This document shows positions 23,939 through 35,871 of a stretch of 64,000 bases of DNA, in pieces. Under the pieces are notes generated by a model. The model saw only the letters and a program-made list of their open reading frames with translations. It was not told the DNA's origin and searched no databases. The stretch comes from Siphonodentalium dalli. Lineage: Eukaryota; Mollusca; Scaphopoda; Gadilida; Siphonodentaliidae. The DNA lies in the NCBI GenBank assembly GCA_032622095.1, contig CP136063.1, positions 75,309,980 through 75,373,979 of the forward strand, written 5' to 3'. The position numbers and the translations under genes were made by a program. The stretch's first letter is position 1. Each line of letters begins with the position of its first letter.

Positions 23939-24395
23939 GTGAACCGCCATATCAAAACCAGTCGTAAGTCGGGATTTTTTTACCCTGTGCCAATGCATTC
24001 TCTTATATATGCGAGTCGACCATAGGTCGCCTCGCATATATAAGAGAATGCATTGGCCTAACAATTTTTTATCATTTTTTTTAAATAAATGTTTCTTACA
24101 ATTTTTAGGACATAAAATAAAAAACATCCATTACCCTGCGGGGAGCCCCACACATATATAGAAGCATATATAAGAGTGTCGTCTGCTCATGTTTGTCTGG
24201 GGCTCTGTATGGGTGAAATTATAAAATTGTTAAAGAATACAAGAATTTTTTTTTTAAATTGTAAAAAATTGTTAGGCCAATGCATTCTCTTATATATGCG
24301 AGGCGACCTATGGTCAACTCGCATATATAAGAGAATGCATTGGCACAGGGTAAAAAAAATCCCGACTTACGACTGGATTTTATATGGCGGGTCAC
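23939..24395. mobile_element. GTGACC-ended MITE with two 69-bp hairpins, copy 3
   Basis: Same organisation as 8233-8690, with hairpins at 23989-24057 and 24276-24344 and ATAT on both flanks. It abuts the GC-rich foldback element. Confidence 0.85.
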
Positions 24396-24399
24396 ATAT

Positions 24400-26110
24400 A
24401 TCGTGTAGTTATAAACATATCTTATACTTCCTTCCAAATTACGTAGACAGAATCTGGAACCTCGTATGAGCCATGTCCGTTTACTCCAAATCTCTGCCAA
24501 AATCGAGACTACACCTATATATGTGAGAATGGTTTCCCCACTGAGCAACTTGAAACGACCAAATGCTAGCATTTACCTTCCACTATCCAGCAGGGTAACT
24601 TTTTGAGCGATTTACAACATTTTTAAACAAATATAAAATAACAAAAATAAGGTAGTGCAAAGACTGACACAGCCAAGAGAAACGCATTTGTGCAAATTAG
24701 TGCAATGAATAAGCGTATCACAAGTTGATAAAATGCGAACTTTCTGTGCGGTTTACTCAATAATATCCATCTTGTTCCAAGAGGAATAACTCTATTAGTA
24801 TTATATCGATACTGTGGTTCTGTACATGGGTGCAGGCATGACAAAATTATTGCTTGTAAATAGTTTTGTCAATAAGACAATTTTAACACAATAGCAACTT
24901 TAAAACCAAAACAAAAATATACGTGTACGTATATATAGAAGCTCATCTCATGAAGCTCATATACACACACAAATGATCTTTTAATTCACTATCTCCACAG
25001 TTTCTATCATCACGATAGTTTTATCAGAATTTTTTTTCCTGGTCTACTGGGTCTACTATTTATTTGTATACCCAATATACTGGAGTGCATGCTCCTCGCC
25101 TAACGGAGGGATTTCCACAACAAGCAAGCAACTGGTGGGATAGATTCAATCTTCTAAGTTGACTGAATAATTCCAGTGACATAATTACTCATAACAATCG
25201 GTATAAAGCTATTTTTCGCCAGCAAATATTAAAAAAATTAATATCATAAAAACCCCAATTTAATAAATTGTAGTAAAACGGATCAAAACGTATTGCGATT
25301 GAGACAAAATCCATGCAGTGCCTTCTCCGTTATCACCGTGACTGTGATAGACATGGACAATTTTAATCCTAAAACATGAGAACTAAGATCGTGTCAGAAA
25401 TCCTTACCAAATGTCCTTGTGGTAGTGGTGTCTCATCGGAGCAATGGGAGAAACTCTGCCTGAAGTTTGTGATTGAGATTCAAAATAACCCGAAATGGAT
25501 CGAACTGTTCATTATATTAGGATTATCGATTTATAAATTCGATTAAAACGTTATTTATAAATTCGATTAAAGATTTATTTTCAGGACTTTATGTCCAGTA
25601 ACTGTGCATGCTTTTTGTCTAAACTAATAATAGTAAGACATGTATGACAATGGGTGTGACAGTAACTGTTGTCCTGGGATGAAATTATCCCAGATTGCTG
25701 TCACATGCGGTTTCCAAACGTTATGCCCCAGCATTTGTACGAAAATACAAAAGTACGTTTCTACCGTGACGACTTCACAAAATGGCGGGAATATTTTACT
25801 ATCTATCTATGGAATTACCTGTCAACTCCCTTTTCGGGCATTACAGACATTTACCTTGCATGCGTTCGATTAAGTTTTTTTCTGTCGAACAAGTACAATT
25901 AGGCCTAAGTATTGGCTTATGTTGTAGTATGGAGGATTATTTAATAATGTGTACGTTATGAAGAAATGGCATTTGTATTATTGCACTACCGTACTCAATT
26001 TGGGCAGTGGTGTGTGTGGTATACGGAAAAAAGTTTGTTCGTGCTTGTGGTGGTACGGTACAACGGTCCTTGGCAATTATATAAACACAATATAAACAAG
26101 ATACACTTAG
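24400..26110. other. no recognised feature (intron 1)
   Basis: AT-rich intronic sequence. A 21-bp local duplication (TTATAAATTCGATTAAA) lies at 25527-25573. Several short open frames near 25640-25870 show no family resemblance. Confidence 0.4.
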
Positions 26111-26118
26111 TACTGTTC

Positions 26119-26517
26119 AATAGGTCATTGTCGCATGGGTTCTGGCAAAAAGACACCCATGATCTCTTAAACTGTCAAAAAGACACACAGGATATCGCAA
26201 ACTGTCAAAAAGGCACCCAGGATATAAAAGTCTCGCCAAACAACGGGAATTTTGTTTAGTCGTCTGCTATTTAATATTATGATAATTATTTGTTTGTGAT
26301 CGGATTGAAATATCAACGAAATTTAATTCGGCTTTGAGTCTGACTGACAGCGCAATTCCGCATCATTGATAGTTGGACCAATATTAATAGCAGACGACTA
26401 AAAAAATTCCCGTTGTTTGGTGAGACTTTGAGATCCTGGGTGTCTTTTTGACAGTTTAAGAATAAGAGATCCTGGGTGTCTTTTTGCCAGAAACCATGCG
26501 ACAATGACCTATTCAGC
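26119..26517. mobile_element. foldback element with internal 27-bp tandem repeats
   Basis: The left arm (AATAGGTCATTGTCGCATGG onward) is inverted at the right (CCATGCGACAATGACCTATT). Both arms contain short tandem units around CTGTCAAAAAGACACCCAGG, three on the left and two on the right. The arms close at CAACGGGAATTTTGTTTAGTC. Confidence 0.7.
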
Positions 26518-27059
26518 GTTAGTACTTGTCCTGGAGAGAGTGTTTGGGGTGAGGGCTATAACCCCGGGATTATATATCATTATTACACAACCCTGTGACT
26601 GTCAGATCACCCAGTTAGGTTATTTCAATTAACTTGGAAGAGGTTGACAATAATGTGGCAAAATAAAATAATTTTACCGAAGCATGATCCAATTTCAATT
26701 CAGTGCAATTTAATGGCTCTTCAGTGCAAATAGATTATCATCATGCTTTAAATAGTACAACTAAAATTTCTCTATTGGGCTATTGAATTAGGCTTCAGTG
26801 CAATTGAATTTCATTTTAGTATGATTATTAGTTTATCATCATTTTTATATACCCGATTTAAAAAAAACAGGACATATTATGTTAGGCCAAAACAAATTGA
26901 ATGCATGTTTCCCGTAACCCGACCGACCGTCTTCAAAACCCCCCGACCCAAGTTCATTTTATTGGTTTTAAATAAAAAAAATCAATCTATATATAAACTG
27001 ACCGACCGCACTGTTAACCAAACTGTGTACGCGTGGTTCCATTTTATCTGATTCACCTC

Positions 27060-27310
27060 GCGAGATAAATGATATATTTATATATTTTTCGCAAAGCCAC
27101 ATCTTCACTCTTCAAACGGAAAGTCAAAATTACGACCGGACGCTATACCGGAAGTTCACGAGTTATCGTTCCTCTTCGCTGACCGGAAGCACGTGTTTGT
27201 GTTGATATGGAGTATTTATAACATGGATGTTCTCCGAGGTTGATTCGAACCGAAATTCGAATTCGGGAACAAGTTCTTTTCAACGATGGCGGTCGCACAT
27301 GGGTCGATTC
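27060..27310 (+). promoter_or_regulatory. possible internal promoter with two ETS-type sites
   Basis: Two CCGGAAG cores occur (ACCGGAAGTTC near 27149 and ACCGGAAGCACGTG near 27182, the second fused to a CACGTG E-box), with a local rise in CpG. An ATGGCGGTCGCAC start-like context at 27285 opens only a 36-residue frame. It sits about 0.9 kb before the second RasGRF exon, so it could drive a transcript starting after the coiled coil. Weak evidence; no product can be named. Confidence 0.25.
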
Positions 27311-27944
27311 CAGAAAGATTACAGATGACTCTTGCAATGATAATCACAGGCTTTGACTATACCTGTGGTGCACCACTGCTCCCACCTGTGACCTGACCAT
27401 AGGCATAGCCAGGCTGCAAGGAATGAAGGATGGTCATCATGGTGGTGCGACATTACCGGCAAGATATTGTTTGTTGGTCTACAATAGAATTGGGATATTA
27501 TGGGACAGCCATTCAAGGCCCCTTGGGGCCATTGATACCTGTGCCCATTGTTCAGGTCCCAATGGGGACGTAAAAACATCTCTGAAAAAAACATTACAGG
27601 ACAGTTTTCCCTATTTGTATTATTAGTATTACTATTAATTGTTTCAACGCAGGGCTGATGCCTGTTGTGGCCAAGCCACATGGCAAGGCAGTGCCTGTTT
27701 CAGGTTTATTAAACTTTAAAGTAATTTTAGTAAACTGTCTACTGTTAATAGTGTTATCTGTTTTATATGTTTCCCCTCAATATATCAGTTTTATCACCAA
27801 TTTGTTGGTTGCTCTGGGTCATTGTATGGTGTTTGATGGTGGTTAGGCATGGCCCACACGAGACCATAACAAAATAAAATGAAAAAATAAAATAAAATGA
27901 AAAGCCTACCGCCCGCCCATATTTTTTTTGGGCTCATTACGGGA

Positions 27945-28207
27945 AACATGCATTCAATTTGTTTTGGCCTTTGATCTGTCCATGCATCGAGGCGTCCATC
28001 TGTCTGTTCAATTTTAGCTTCCGGATGATAACTTTAGATAGTCTCAACTGAACTGAATGAAATTTGGTATGTGCATTAACTAGCCCAAAATACAGGTCAA
28101 GTTCGAATTTGGGTTTTCCCTTGCCAATTTTCACCACAGTTATGGCCCTGTGTTGGAATTACCACAGGCATATATATTTTACCAGGCCCTAGCGATGCTC
28201 TTGTTTC
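27945..28207 (+). repeat. dispersed repeat ending in ...GCGATGCTCTTGTT, copy next to an exon
   Basis: TTCCGGATGATAACTTTAG, GAAATTTGGTATGTG, CAAGTTCGAATTTGGG, CACAGTTATGGCCCT and CTAGCGATGCTCTTGTT occur in the same order at 51225-51572, where part of the unit is doubled. The last eight bases form the pyrimidine-rich run just upstream of the acceptor of the exon at 28216. Confidence 0.75.
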
Positions 28208-28215
28208 TGTTACAG

Positions 28216-28293
28216 ATTATTCATCATCATCAAACGAAACAAGAGAATAATACGGTCGATTCTGAAACAGAAGAAATCAAAAAGATTAAAAAG
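28216..28293 (+). CDS. RASGRF: RasGRF exon: linker before the IQ motif
   Basis: 78-bp, phase 0-0 exon bounded by TTTCTGTTACAG and GTATAA (a weak donor). It encodes 26 residues: a histidine/glutamine start, then an acidic stretch and the basic run EEIKKIKK. RasGRF proteins have an equivalent low-complexity stretch ending in (D/E)IKKIKK immediately before the IQ motif, and here the next exon begins with that motif. The acceptor's pyrimidine tract overlaps the end of a dispersed repeat. Confidence 0.75.
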
Positions 28294-29095
28294 GTATAAT
28301 CCTATTTTGTGTTTCATTTATAACCCTTCAAAAAATTAGCATTTTTTCTAATTGATACCTGTACTAGTATGCAGCCACATATTTTCATGCCACATGCTTA
28401 TTATTCCTTGATTAGAGTGGCTGTTTCTTTATTACATATCCAATTGGCTTATTTTTGTAGAAAATCTACAGAATATAGAATGTTTCAAAACAATAAAAAC
28501 AGTTTGTCCTTGGAATGATTACTCAACAATGATTTTGTTGAAAGTTGATGACTGTCAACTTGAACGAAAAAGGTCTTCACTGACACATGATGGACAGCTA
28601 TACAGTACGCTCTAATTGTATCAATAGTTTGTTCAAATTCATTGTACTGCAAGCTAAGTCATCGGGTGTGCAATATAAATATTTACATACCCCGTGTGTT
28701 ACACTAAATCATATTCGGTAATTGGTCAACTGCCAATTGGGTTGTGCATGTTATATACCCTAATAAAACACACCATAACATCGAGTGATGGTACATCGTG
28801 TTGACCTGGATGATTAAAATGGGTAGATAAATAACGGGGCATGCACATTTTTTACATTGTTGCACAGCATTAATCTGACCCACATGATTCAACAACCAAA
28901 ATATAAAAATGGTATTTGAAGAAGTATTGAGCATTTATTTCAGTCAAGCAATTACAACTCTGGGTACGGAATGTTCACAACGATAGTGACTGAGGCACAA
29001 ATTTAATGTTCAAATCTACTTTTATGTGCTAATTGTTAAATGCACCCCAGAATGGGACATATAACTACCGAGAGCATTCATGATGTGTCACCAAA
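28294..29095. other. no recognised feature (RasGRF intron 2, 5' part)
   Basis: AT-rich sequence with no exon or element that I can support. Confidence 0.4.
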
Positions 29096-29099
29096 CCGC

Positions 29100-29240
29100 A
29101 TCCAAGTGATTACATAGTGTCAATGCTGCATGATATAATATCCCGTGTCCAAGTGATTACAGAGTTTCAATGCTGCATGATATAATATCCTGTGTCCAAG
29201 TGATTACAGAGTGTCAATGCTGCATGATATAATATCCAAC
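29100..29240 (+). repeat. 47-bp tandem repeat, 3 units
   Basis: Units of CCAAGTGATTACAGAG followed by CAATGCTGCATGATATAATA repeat about three times with a few substitutions. Confidence 0.8.
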
Positions 29241-31074
29241 CTGAAGACAGATTTCAGAAAAACATGCAGCTGTGTTTATAGAAATTAATAAGGAAAACGC
29301 TAATTATAAATATAAGAAATTAATGTGGTTTGATTGTGTATTATTGAGGGGTACCAGTCCTTCCCATGAGGAAAACACAGCGAGAGCATTTATTTGCTCC
29401 CGTAATGCAGAAGACGGGTGTAATATGGCACCCAATCCCCCCATACTATAATTGAAAGTTGGGTTTTTGCTCAAACAAAAAGTCATTGTGGAATAGACCT
29501 ACCGGTATGTAGAGTTACACCTTAATATGCCACAGTTGAACTGAGATGGTAAAGGATCTAAATAAACCTTAAAATAATTCAATATTGAACAAACAATTAT
29601 AGTCTCCATTAGTATTTTGCAAAGAGGGACGGGTGCGAATTTCAGCACCCGTGAATTGAAAATTACGAGTGCATACGGGTGTGAGAGCAATCACTCCCGT
29701 CTCCTGGGAAGGACTGGGGTACGTATGTCACTGTGGCCATTGGAGCACATTATATGCCCAAATGGCCCGAGTGCTATACCTTATAAAATACAGTCAAACC
29801 ACATTCATTTCTAAAAGGCATGGGTGGTGTTCATTGCAGAAATATTCATATTTGTTCAAATCGCCTTCAACAGAAGGAATATTAAAATATAGTTTTGTTC
29901 ATATGCCAAACATAATAAGTGCGTAAATAGTATATTGTCGTCAATACGTGCGATGGTGTGCGTAAACAAGAGCCTGATCGTGTTACAGAAGTTGTGCTTC
30001 TGTTTACATAACACAGCGCAATTATATTGGTTAATCACACAAAATGATATAAACGCTCTTTATTATTTACATATCGGGAAAACAGTAACAAATAACGCTC
30101 TTTATGTTTACCATATCCGGATCTAAACAAAAGCCAGGAAACGTAACGTTTTTTGCTTTTGTTTACATAACAAAGGAAAAACATTTGACAATAACATACT
30201 GCTTATGCCATATTTCTTATTGGCATAAGCAAAAAGTCTGTCTATATTTTACTATTCTTTCTGTTTATGGCGGTTTTTGACGGAGGTGAATATTTTAACA
30301 GCATACCCACCGCCAACAACACCGTGGTCAAGGCTTAAAATAATTGTTTTTGACTCCCTGTCAAATTTTCAGAATGATAGGACATATGGCTTACTTTCTC
30401 CATGCAATTCTTTACAAATAACCAACAGTCGATTGTCCTTTATTATTTATGTAATCACATGACAATTTAAGGTAAATTATAATACCTCTATGTGTTTTAT
30501 TATTTATTCAACAAAATAAAAAAATAGCATGAATAAAATCTCAAATCAAATGGAAAAATGTCAATGTGTGTAACTCACTTGCAAGTTACACTAGCTCTCT
30601 TACAATGATATGGGACTTGTCATTTGTCAATGACAGACTCACAGTGGATTAGTAGAATACTGTATTAACTGGAATTTTAGAAAAGATTTAAATCAATAAC
30701 ATGATATGAATAAAGTAATAGTAAATTTGCTTCAACATTTCATAAATAATTTATACACAAATTTGTGAAACATGTCGCTTTGTTTTACTTCCTTAATGAT
30801 GAACAATTTGTAAAAAAAATTAAACTGGAACCGAAACGAAGTTATCGCACCAATAAAAGTATGATTTAAATAAAATTAGTTATCAATGTCGCGTCTAAAA
30901 TGGCAGTTACACATTGTTTTGGGCAAATAGTGAGTTTAGAATGGAGCTACAGACAAGTTAGTACAGCATGCCATGTCTTATCTTGAATACTGTACATATT
31001 TTGACAGTTAATGCCAGACATGCCTTATCTTTTATTATCATATTGAACGTTGTCACATAAGTTATGCAGCTGAT
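29241..31074. other. no recognised feature (RasGRF intron 2)
   Basis: AT-rich. An imperfect inverted duplication near 29350 and 29700 (ACCAGTCCTTCCCAT / GGGAAGGACTGGGGT) hints at an old foldback element of about 400-450 bp. No gene seen. Confidence 0.4.
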
Positions 31075-31204
31075 GCAAACCCTGTCCAGGGTCGCTGTCT
31101 GATACAGACCCTGGCTGATACAGACCTGGCTTTTACAGACCCGCCAATGGATGTTATGAACCCTGGCTTATACAGATCCCGACTGATACGGACCCTGGCT
31201 TAAT
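31075..31204 (+). repeat. degenerate ~21-bp tandem repeat
   Basis: Variants of GACCCTGGCTGATACA occur about six times with indels. Confidence 0.7.
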
Positions 31205-31593
31205 GGTGCTGTACACAGGACATGTTTAGTTTTAGAGTTATTCCTCTTTGTTTATCTGGTAATGTAATTTTTTTCTTTGTCCATACCAATATCTCAGACA
31301 TGAGTTACTGGACGTCAATGAAATTTGGTTTGAATTCACTGTTATTAGAGTTTATAAGAAGTGTAAAAACTAACATGATAGCTAAACAGTCTCCAGACTG
31401 TAATGTCTGTAGTGGAAACTCACTTGCTGTTGATAACTTTGCATACATGAATCATTTCATATTGCATATAACACACTGGTAATCAAGGTTTGCATTGTTA
31501 AACAAGTGCAAAATAATTCACAATTGGGGAAAATTATTTTCGGTTGGCAAGTGAGTTCTCAATTCCATAATTAAAGGCCCACTTAATGTTTGA

Positions 31594-31660
31594 GTCACCA
31601 AGGCAGCATCACTAAATTCACCATCTGGGACCTAATTCTCTAAATGTCAGACACACTAAT
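31594..31660 (-). mobile_element. degraded end of a CAAGYCTGAG-type MITE
   Basis: AGCATCACTAAATTCACC, then GGGACCTAATTCTCTAAATG and CAGACACACTAATTTCAG match the right end of the elements at 46429 and 50251 at reduced identity. Confidence 0.5.
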
Positions 31661-31922
31661 TTCAGTCATGAGTATGTAGATTAATTGCATTTACATGTAC
31701 GAGAAATTGCAGAGCATTAACCAGAATCTCGATTATCTGAATTGAAAAGTTTTGTTTGGTAATAATGTGGGCGTAAATTTATAAATCGTAGGAAGTCAAG
31801 TCATTAAATAGCCATTAAAAATAAAAAGAATTAATTTTTCATAAACCCTTTAATTTTGGCCCAATATAATTTGGCAACAACTAACTTGCATCCCTATCAT
31901 TATAAATTATTATTTAATTCAG

Positions 31923-32176
31923 GTGCAGAGTTTCTTCCGTGGCTGGCTATGCAGACGACGATGGAAACAGATTGTCGAGTTGTACATTCGTTCACCTCAT
32001 GCCGAGAGCATGCGGAAAAGGAACAGTATTGTTTTTAATATGGTAGAATGTGAAGAAGAGTACAATAGACAATTGTCCACGTTGGTGACATGTTTTCTCC
32101 GACCCCTCCGAATGGCAGCTAGTTCCAAGAAACCACCTATTAGTCATGACGATGTTAACTCCATATTCCTCAATAG
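31923..32176 (+). CDS. RASGRF: RasGRF exon: IQ motif and start of DH domain
   Basis: 254-bp exon, TTTAATTCAG before and GTAAGG after, phase 0 in and phase 2 out. It opens with a full IQ motif, [14 protein letters not shown], matching every consensus position (V/I-Q-x3-R-G-x3-R-x2-W). This is the calmodulin-binding site of Ras[12 protein letters not shown] follows, then the first conserved region of the DH (RhoGEF) domain ([10 protein letters not shown]), the highly conserved [20 protein letters not shown] and VNSIFLN. Near-identity to vertebrate RasGRF over this block makes assignment secure. The DH domain acts on Rac-type GTPases at the membrane. Confidence 0.93.
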
Positions 32177-32261
32177 GTAAGGTTAAATGGATATACCTGG
32201 TGCACTACCTGAAGAAGGTCAAATTTATTAAGATGTAGTATACTCCACAGAATGTATGCAA

Positions 32262-32520
32262 CAAATGAATGAATTTGAACCATGGATGAGTGTAAAATAC
32301 ACTCATTTAACATATGAATGATACAAACAACATGGTAATTATAACGACTCCAGCCATAAATTCATTTTCATTATAATTACCATGTTGTTTGCATCCTTCA
32401 TAGAGCACATGACTGTATTTTGCACTAATCTATGGTTCAAATTCATTCATGTGTTGCATATATTCTGTTCAGTATAAAAGGAGATGGTCCCATAAATGGC
32501 CTGATTTAGTGTACAGTACC
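32262..32520. mobile_element. palindromic MITE in RasGRF intron 3
   Basis: AATGAATGAATTTGAACCAT and GTAATTATAACGACTCCAGC on the left are mirrored by ATTATAATTACCATG and ATGGTTCAAATTCATTCATG on the right. It shares the GACTCCAGCCATAAATTC stretch with 19680-19700. It lies 86 bp after a RasGRF donor. Confidence 0.55.
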
Positions 32521-32945
32521 CCTTTAAGTTTCCTTGCTCATTTAACACACCCCCCCCCCCTAAATTACAATTTCTTCGGCTTAGGGGGTGAACATAATAT
32601 TTGATATGAGTCAAGGAAACAACCCTTCAAAGCTTTTAAAAATATTTTTATTTCTACTCCTCGAATTCCATATATTGTGATACCTGGTTTTGAACTGGAA
32701 TTCCACAACACATCATCACAAATAAAATGGAACATCTGCTTTCACATGTGCTCCGCGTGGTTCTATAACTTGTCTATTATCATGCCTAAAACATGATTAC
32801 TGAATCGTGAATAATTATACCTATACATGTATGCCTTTGTGTCCTTATGTCAACTATCACAAGATATTCTGAGTCTAATTTCCGATCACTGCTAAATGTG
32901 AACGCCCAACTTTCTTTGCGGCGTCCTTGCATGTCAGTATATATA

Positions 32946-34080
32946 TGTTACAGTAAATCAGTGAAATTAGTAATTACGCAAAATCCCTGAATCGTTTAGT
33001 AAATTCGTGAAATCCCTGATCTGAGTAGGGATTTAATGAAATTACTAGAAAATTCAGGGATTTCGCGTAATTACTGATTTTAGGCGCCAGGGATTTCATG
33101 AAATTACTGAAGGACAACCAAGTTAAAGTTAAATGTTTTTTATTGCAAACAAGTTATGGAATACATAGAAATTATAGTCATTTTACAAACACAATCAACA
33201 TTTATACAATAAGATGTTTCATGCTAAGATAAATCATCATCAATGTTCCTGTTTTTCTCGATTTTAGAATAATTGACTTAATGTGTTCAAACTACAGTTA
33301 TAAAAAAGTTTTTCTCAACGGGTTGAACTTTTTTGTCGACAAAAACAGAAGCATGAATGATTTTCACTTGGCTCAATACAAAGTCATCATCTACTTGTTT
33401 TTACATGTTAGGCTATTGAGACATCGTGAATTACATTTTAATTGAGCCTTGAAACATTTACATTTGGCTGTCGTGCATATCCCCTTACAGTTACATTTCT
33501 TAAATCCTTGACCACCTGTTGCAGATTGCTCCCTGACTGCAGAGCGTAAAGGGAGAATCTTTGTTTGGCAGATGTGATCGGTAGTCAAAAGTCTCTCCGG
33601 GCACAAATCAAATTGGTTGCGAGAACCCTCTTTTTCTGGCACTCCATACACAACGATTTGAAGAACTCTAGAGCTTTTGTTGAGATGTTTGCTTATTTTT
33701 TCTGTAATTCTTTTATCATTCTGTCGTGGCCGCCATGACCAGTAAACAACTTCCATAATCGCACTTCGCTGTTAAATTATAATAATGCCAGCAGAGAAGC
33801 TAATTAGTCATTGAGACAAATTGTCTGGACTTATATTGTGTAAAGTAGTAAATGTGACTCTTAAAATCCATTACACTTATTTACTGAAATCCGACCAGTA
33901 AGAATGTGTAAAATCAATTAACAAATTTCAGTGATTACGCGTAATCCCTAGCCACTTTTAGTGGTATCATGAAATCCCTGACACTTTCAGTAATTACGTG
34001 TAATCACGGACCCTGTTTAGTGGTTTCATGTAATCCCTAGGGATTTCGCGTAATTACTAATTCACTGATATACTGTAACA
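32946..34080. mobile_element. Ginger-like DNA transposon, internally deleted
   Basis: A 1135-bp element. The ends TGTTACAGTAAATCAGTGAA and TTCACTGATATACTGTAACA are imperfect inverse complements starting TG and ending CA, flanked by TATA on each side. The subterminal regions are filled with short repeats of TAATTACGCG and AAATCCCTGA in both orientations, as expected of transposase-binding arrays. Inside, on the minus strand, it encodes the cysteine-rich tail described next. The integrase catalytic core is missing, so this copy is non-autonomous. Inserted in RasGRF intron 3. Confidence 0.65.
33391..33756 (-). CDS. C-terminal region of an integrase-type transposase, cysteine-rich tail
   Basis: 121-residue open frame from ATG at 33756. 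The tail KKCNCKGICTTAKCKCFKAQ and onward to CNSRC has the regular CxC-x3-C-x4-CxCxxxxxxCxxxC pattern. This is seen at the C terminus of Ginger/KRBA2-like integrases, the DNA-transposon relatives of gypsy integrases. The upstream part (ERLLTTDHICQTKILPLRSA) resembles the linker region. No DDE catalytic domain is present. A transposon-encoded remnant; the alternative, a small cysteine-rich host protein, is less likely given its place inside terminal inverted repeats. Confidence 0.55.
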   Translation of the reverse strand: MEVVYWSWRPRQNDKRITEKISKHLNKSSRVLQIVVYGVPEKEGSRNQFDLCPERLLTTDHICQTKILPLRSAVREQSATGGQGFKKCNCKGICTTAKCKCFKAQLKCNSRCLNSLTCKNK

Positions 34081-34525
34081 TATATATATATATATTTTCT
34101 GTTGGAATGTTTGCTAGGCTGACAACAATTTGAGGTGTAGCAAATAAATAGTTCCTTGACTCAAATAATATTTTTCACCCCTGAAGCTGAAGCGACTGAA
34201 AATTAGGGGTGTTAAATCAGACAGGGTATCTTAAATCCAACAAGCGTTATTATCCGATTTTTAACAAATTTGGTCCATGGTTTCTACTCATGAACATTTT
34301 GGATGAGATCTAAAACTGGTCCTGCTTGAATTTTATTTCAGGATTTTGTCTCCTCCATTGTTTTCTGATTACCGGTAGCAATATCTTTCTTATAACAAAA
34401 GCTCACAATGAATGTGGTATGGTGCCACATCCCATTCTCTGTAGTTATATGTCCCATTCTCGGTGTGAATTTTAAAAACAAACAGGAGCATATTTCAGAA
34501 GTAATTCTATTAGTTGTCCATGTCA

Positions 34526-34760
34526 TTAACCCTTTGAGTGCCAGGTCGATTTTTGTATCAACCCATATACCCTGTGCCAATGCATTCTCTTATATATGCG
34601 AGTCGACCATAGGTCGCCTCACATATATAAGAGAATGCATTGGCCTAACATTTTTTTTTTTTTTTTTTACAATTTTAATAATTTATTCTTATATTCTTTA
34701 ACAGACTTATTTTGTAGGTTTAGGGCCGATGAGATCGGCCCCTGGCACTCAAAGGGTTAA
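34526..34760. mobile_element. piggyBac-like MITE with one 69-bp hairpin
   Basis: TTAA on both sides, ends CCCTTTGAGTGCCAGGTCCG-type (here CCCTTTGAGTGCCAGGTCGA) and CCCTGGCACTCAAAGGG-type. One complete hairpin at 34576-34644 adjoins the left arm; the right arm lacks it. A GGGCCGATGAGATCGGCCC hairpin lies at 34722-34741. Confidence 0.8.
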
Positions 34761-34886
34761 ACAGACCAGATATTGAGTTGTTGTGGTGCTATTGATAGAA
34801 ATGGAACTTTCGAGCATGGAATGATAATGCCTGTCTTTTATCGACATCATGAGCAAGAGTTTTTCTATTTTTTATTTTGCATGGCG

Positions 34887-35251
34887 TTAACCCTTTACCC
34901 AACAGAACGGCCCTGTGCCAATGCATTCTCTTATATATGCGAGTCGACCATAGGTCGCCTCGCATATATAAGAGAATGCATTGGCTTAACACATATTAAA
35001 GAAAAAATGGTAAAAAGTGTTAAAAAAAAGTTTTTTTTAGGCCAATGCATTCTCTTATATATGCGAGGCGACCTATGGTCGACTCGCATATATAAGAGAA
35101 TGCATTGGCACATGGCATAACTGTAACTATCACAATGTGCTCAATGAGCCGGTTCCAATGATACCCATATTTCCATGGTTTTATTGAGACAGACCGAAGA
35201 TAATTTAGGCTGTTAGGGCGTTTCTGGGCGTTCTGTTGGGTAAAGGGTTAA
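34887..35251. mobile_element. TTAA MITE, CCCTTTACCC subfamily, with two 69-bp hairpins
   Basis: TTAA at both ends, termini CCCTTTACCCAACAGAACG and its inverse (GTTCTGTTGGGTAAAGGG). Hairpins at 34917-34985 and 35041-35109 are the same module as in the GTGACC family. It is a terminal-sequence variant distinct from the CCCTTTGAGTGCC group. Confidence 0.8.
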
Positions 35252-35871
35252 ACTTGTCGTCATGAGTCAACATCAAACATATAAATGTCGTATTTTGGAG
35301 TATAATTCAGCATTTATTTAAGTCAAAAGTTACAACTCCGGGGATCAATGACTACTATTTTGAGACATGGACAATAGGATCACCTCCAAGCTTTTTAACT
35401 TGATCTGTGATAGCCAATTTTCTTTGATAGTAATTGACAGATGACAACTTTTACTTGAGAAATGGGCATATTAAGCCACGCCTGGCTGTGCTCTTGTTTT
35501 ATATTAGTTTCTTGGCGATGTTAACAACAAACGTAAATGAAAGAAAAAGAAAACAAGAACGTATAGAAGGAATAGTTCCTTTCTAAGTAGTTCATGTGTA
35601 TTATATCGGCAAATTTTGATCTAGGAAAGATATTCCAGAAAGAATTCATCTTTCAAAAACATACTGAAATTTTATCTCATTTTCCCCCAAAATAAATCAA
35701 ATTCATGTTATTGTTTATATGATCAAAATCCACCATTTTTATTTCAACTTTAAGCCATGTGATTCCTGAGTCAAACCTGCCCATGAAATGTACCAGCTCT
35801 TCATATGAAGTTGAAAATACAGGATTCTTTCATATCTTTGTGTGTTTTTGAATACATGTAACTCCTTACTA

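Noticed and set aside
25640-25902. Two overlapping 77-codon frames as a candidate exon
   Set aside because: No splice context or recognisable motif, and they are cysteine/serine mixtures typical of chance frames.
34526-35251. Possible CRISPR-like array of short palindromic repeats
   Set aside because: Spacers are not of constant length, the palindromes belong to TTAA-flanked MITEs, and the genome is animal.
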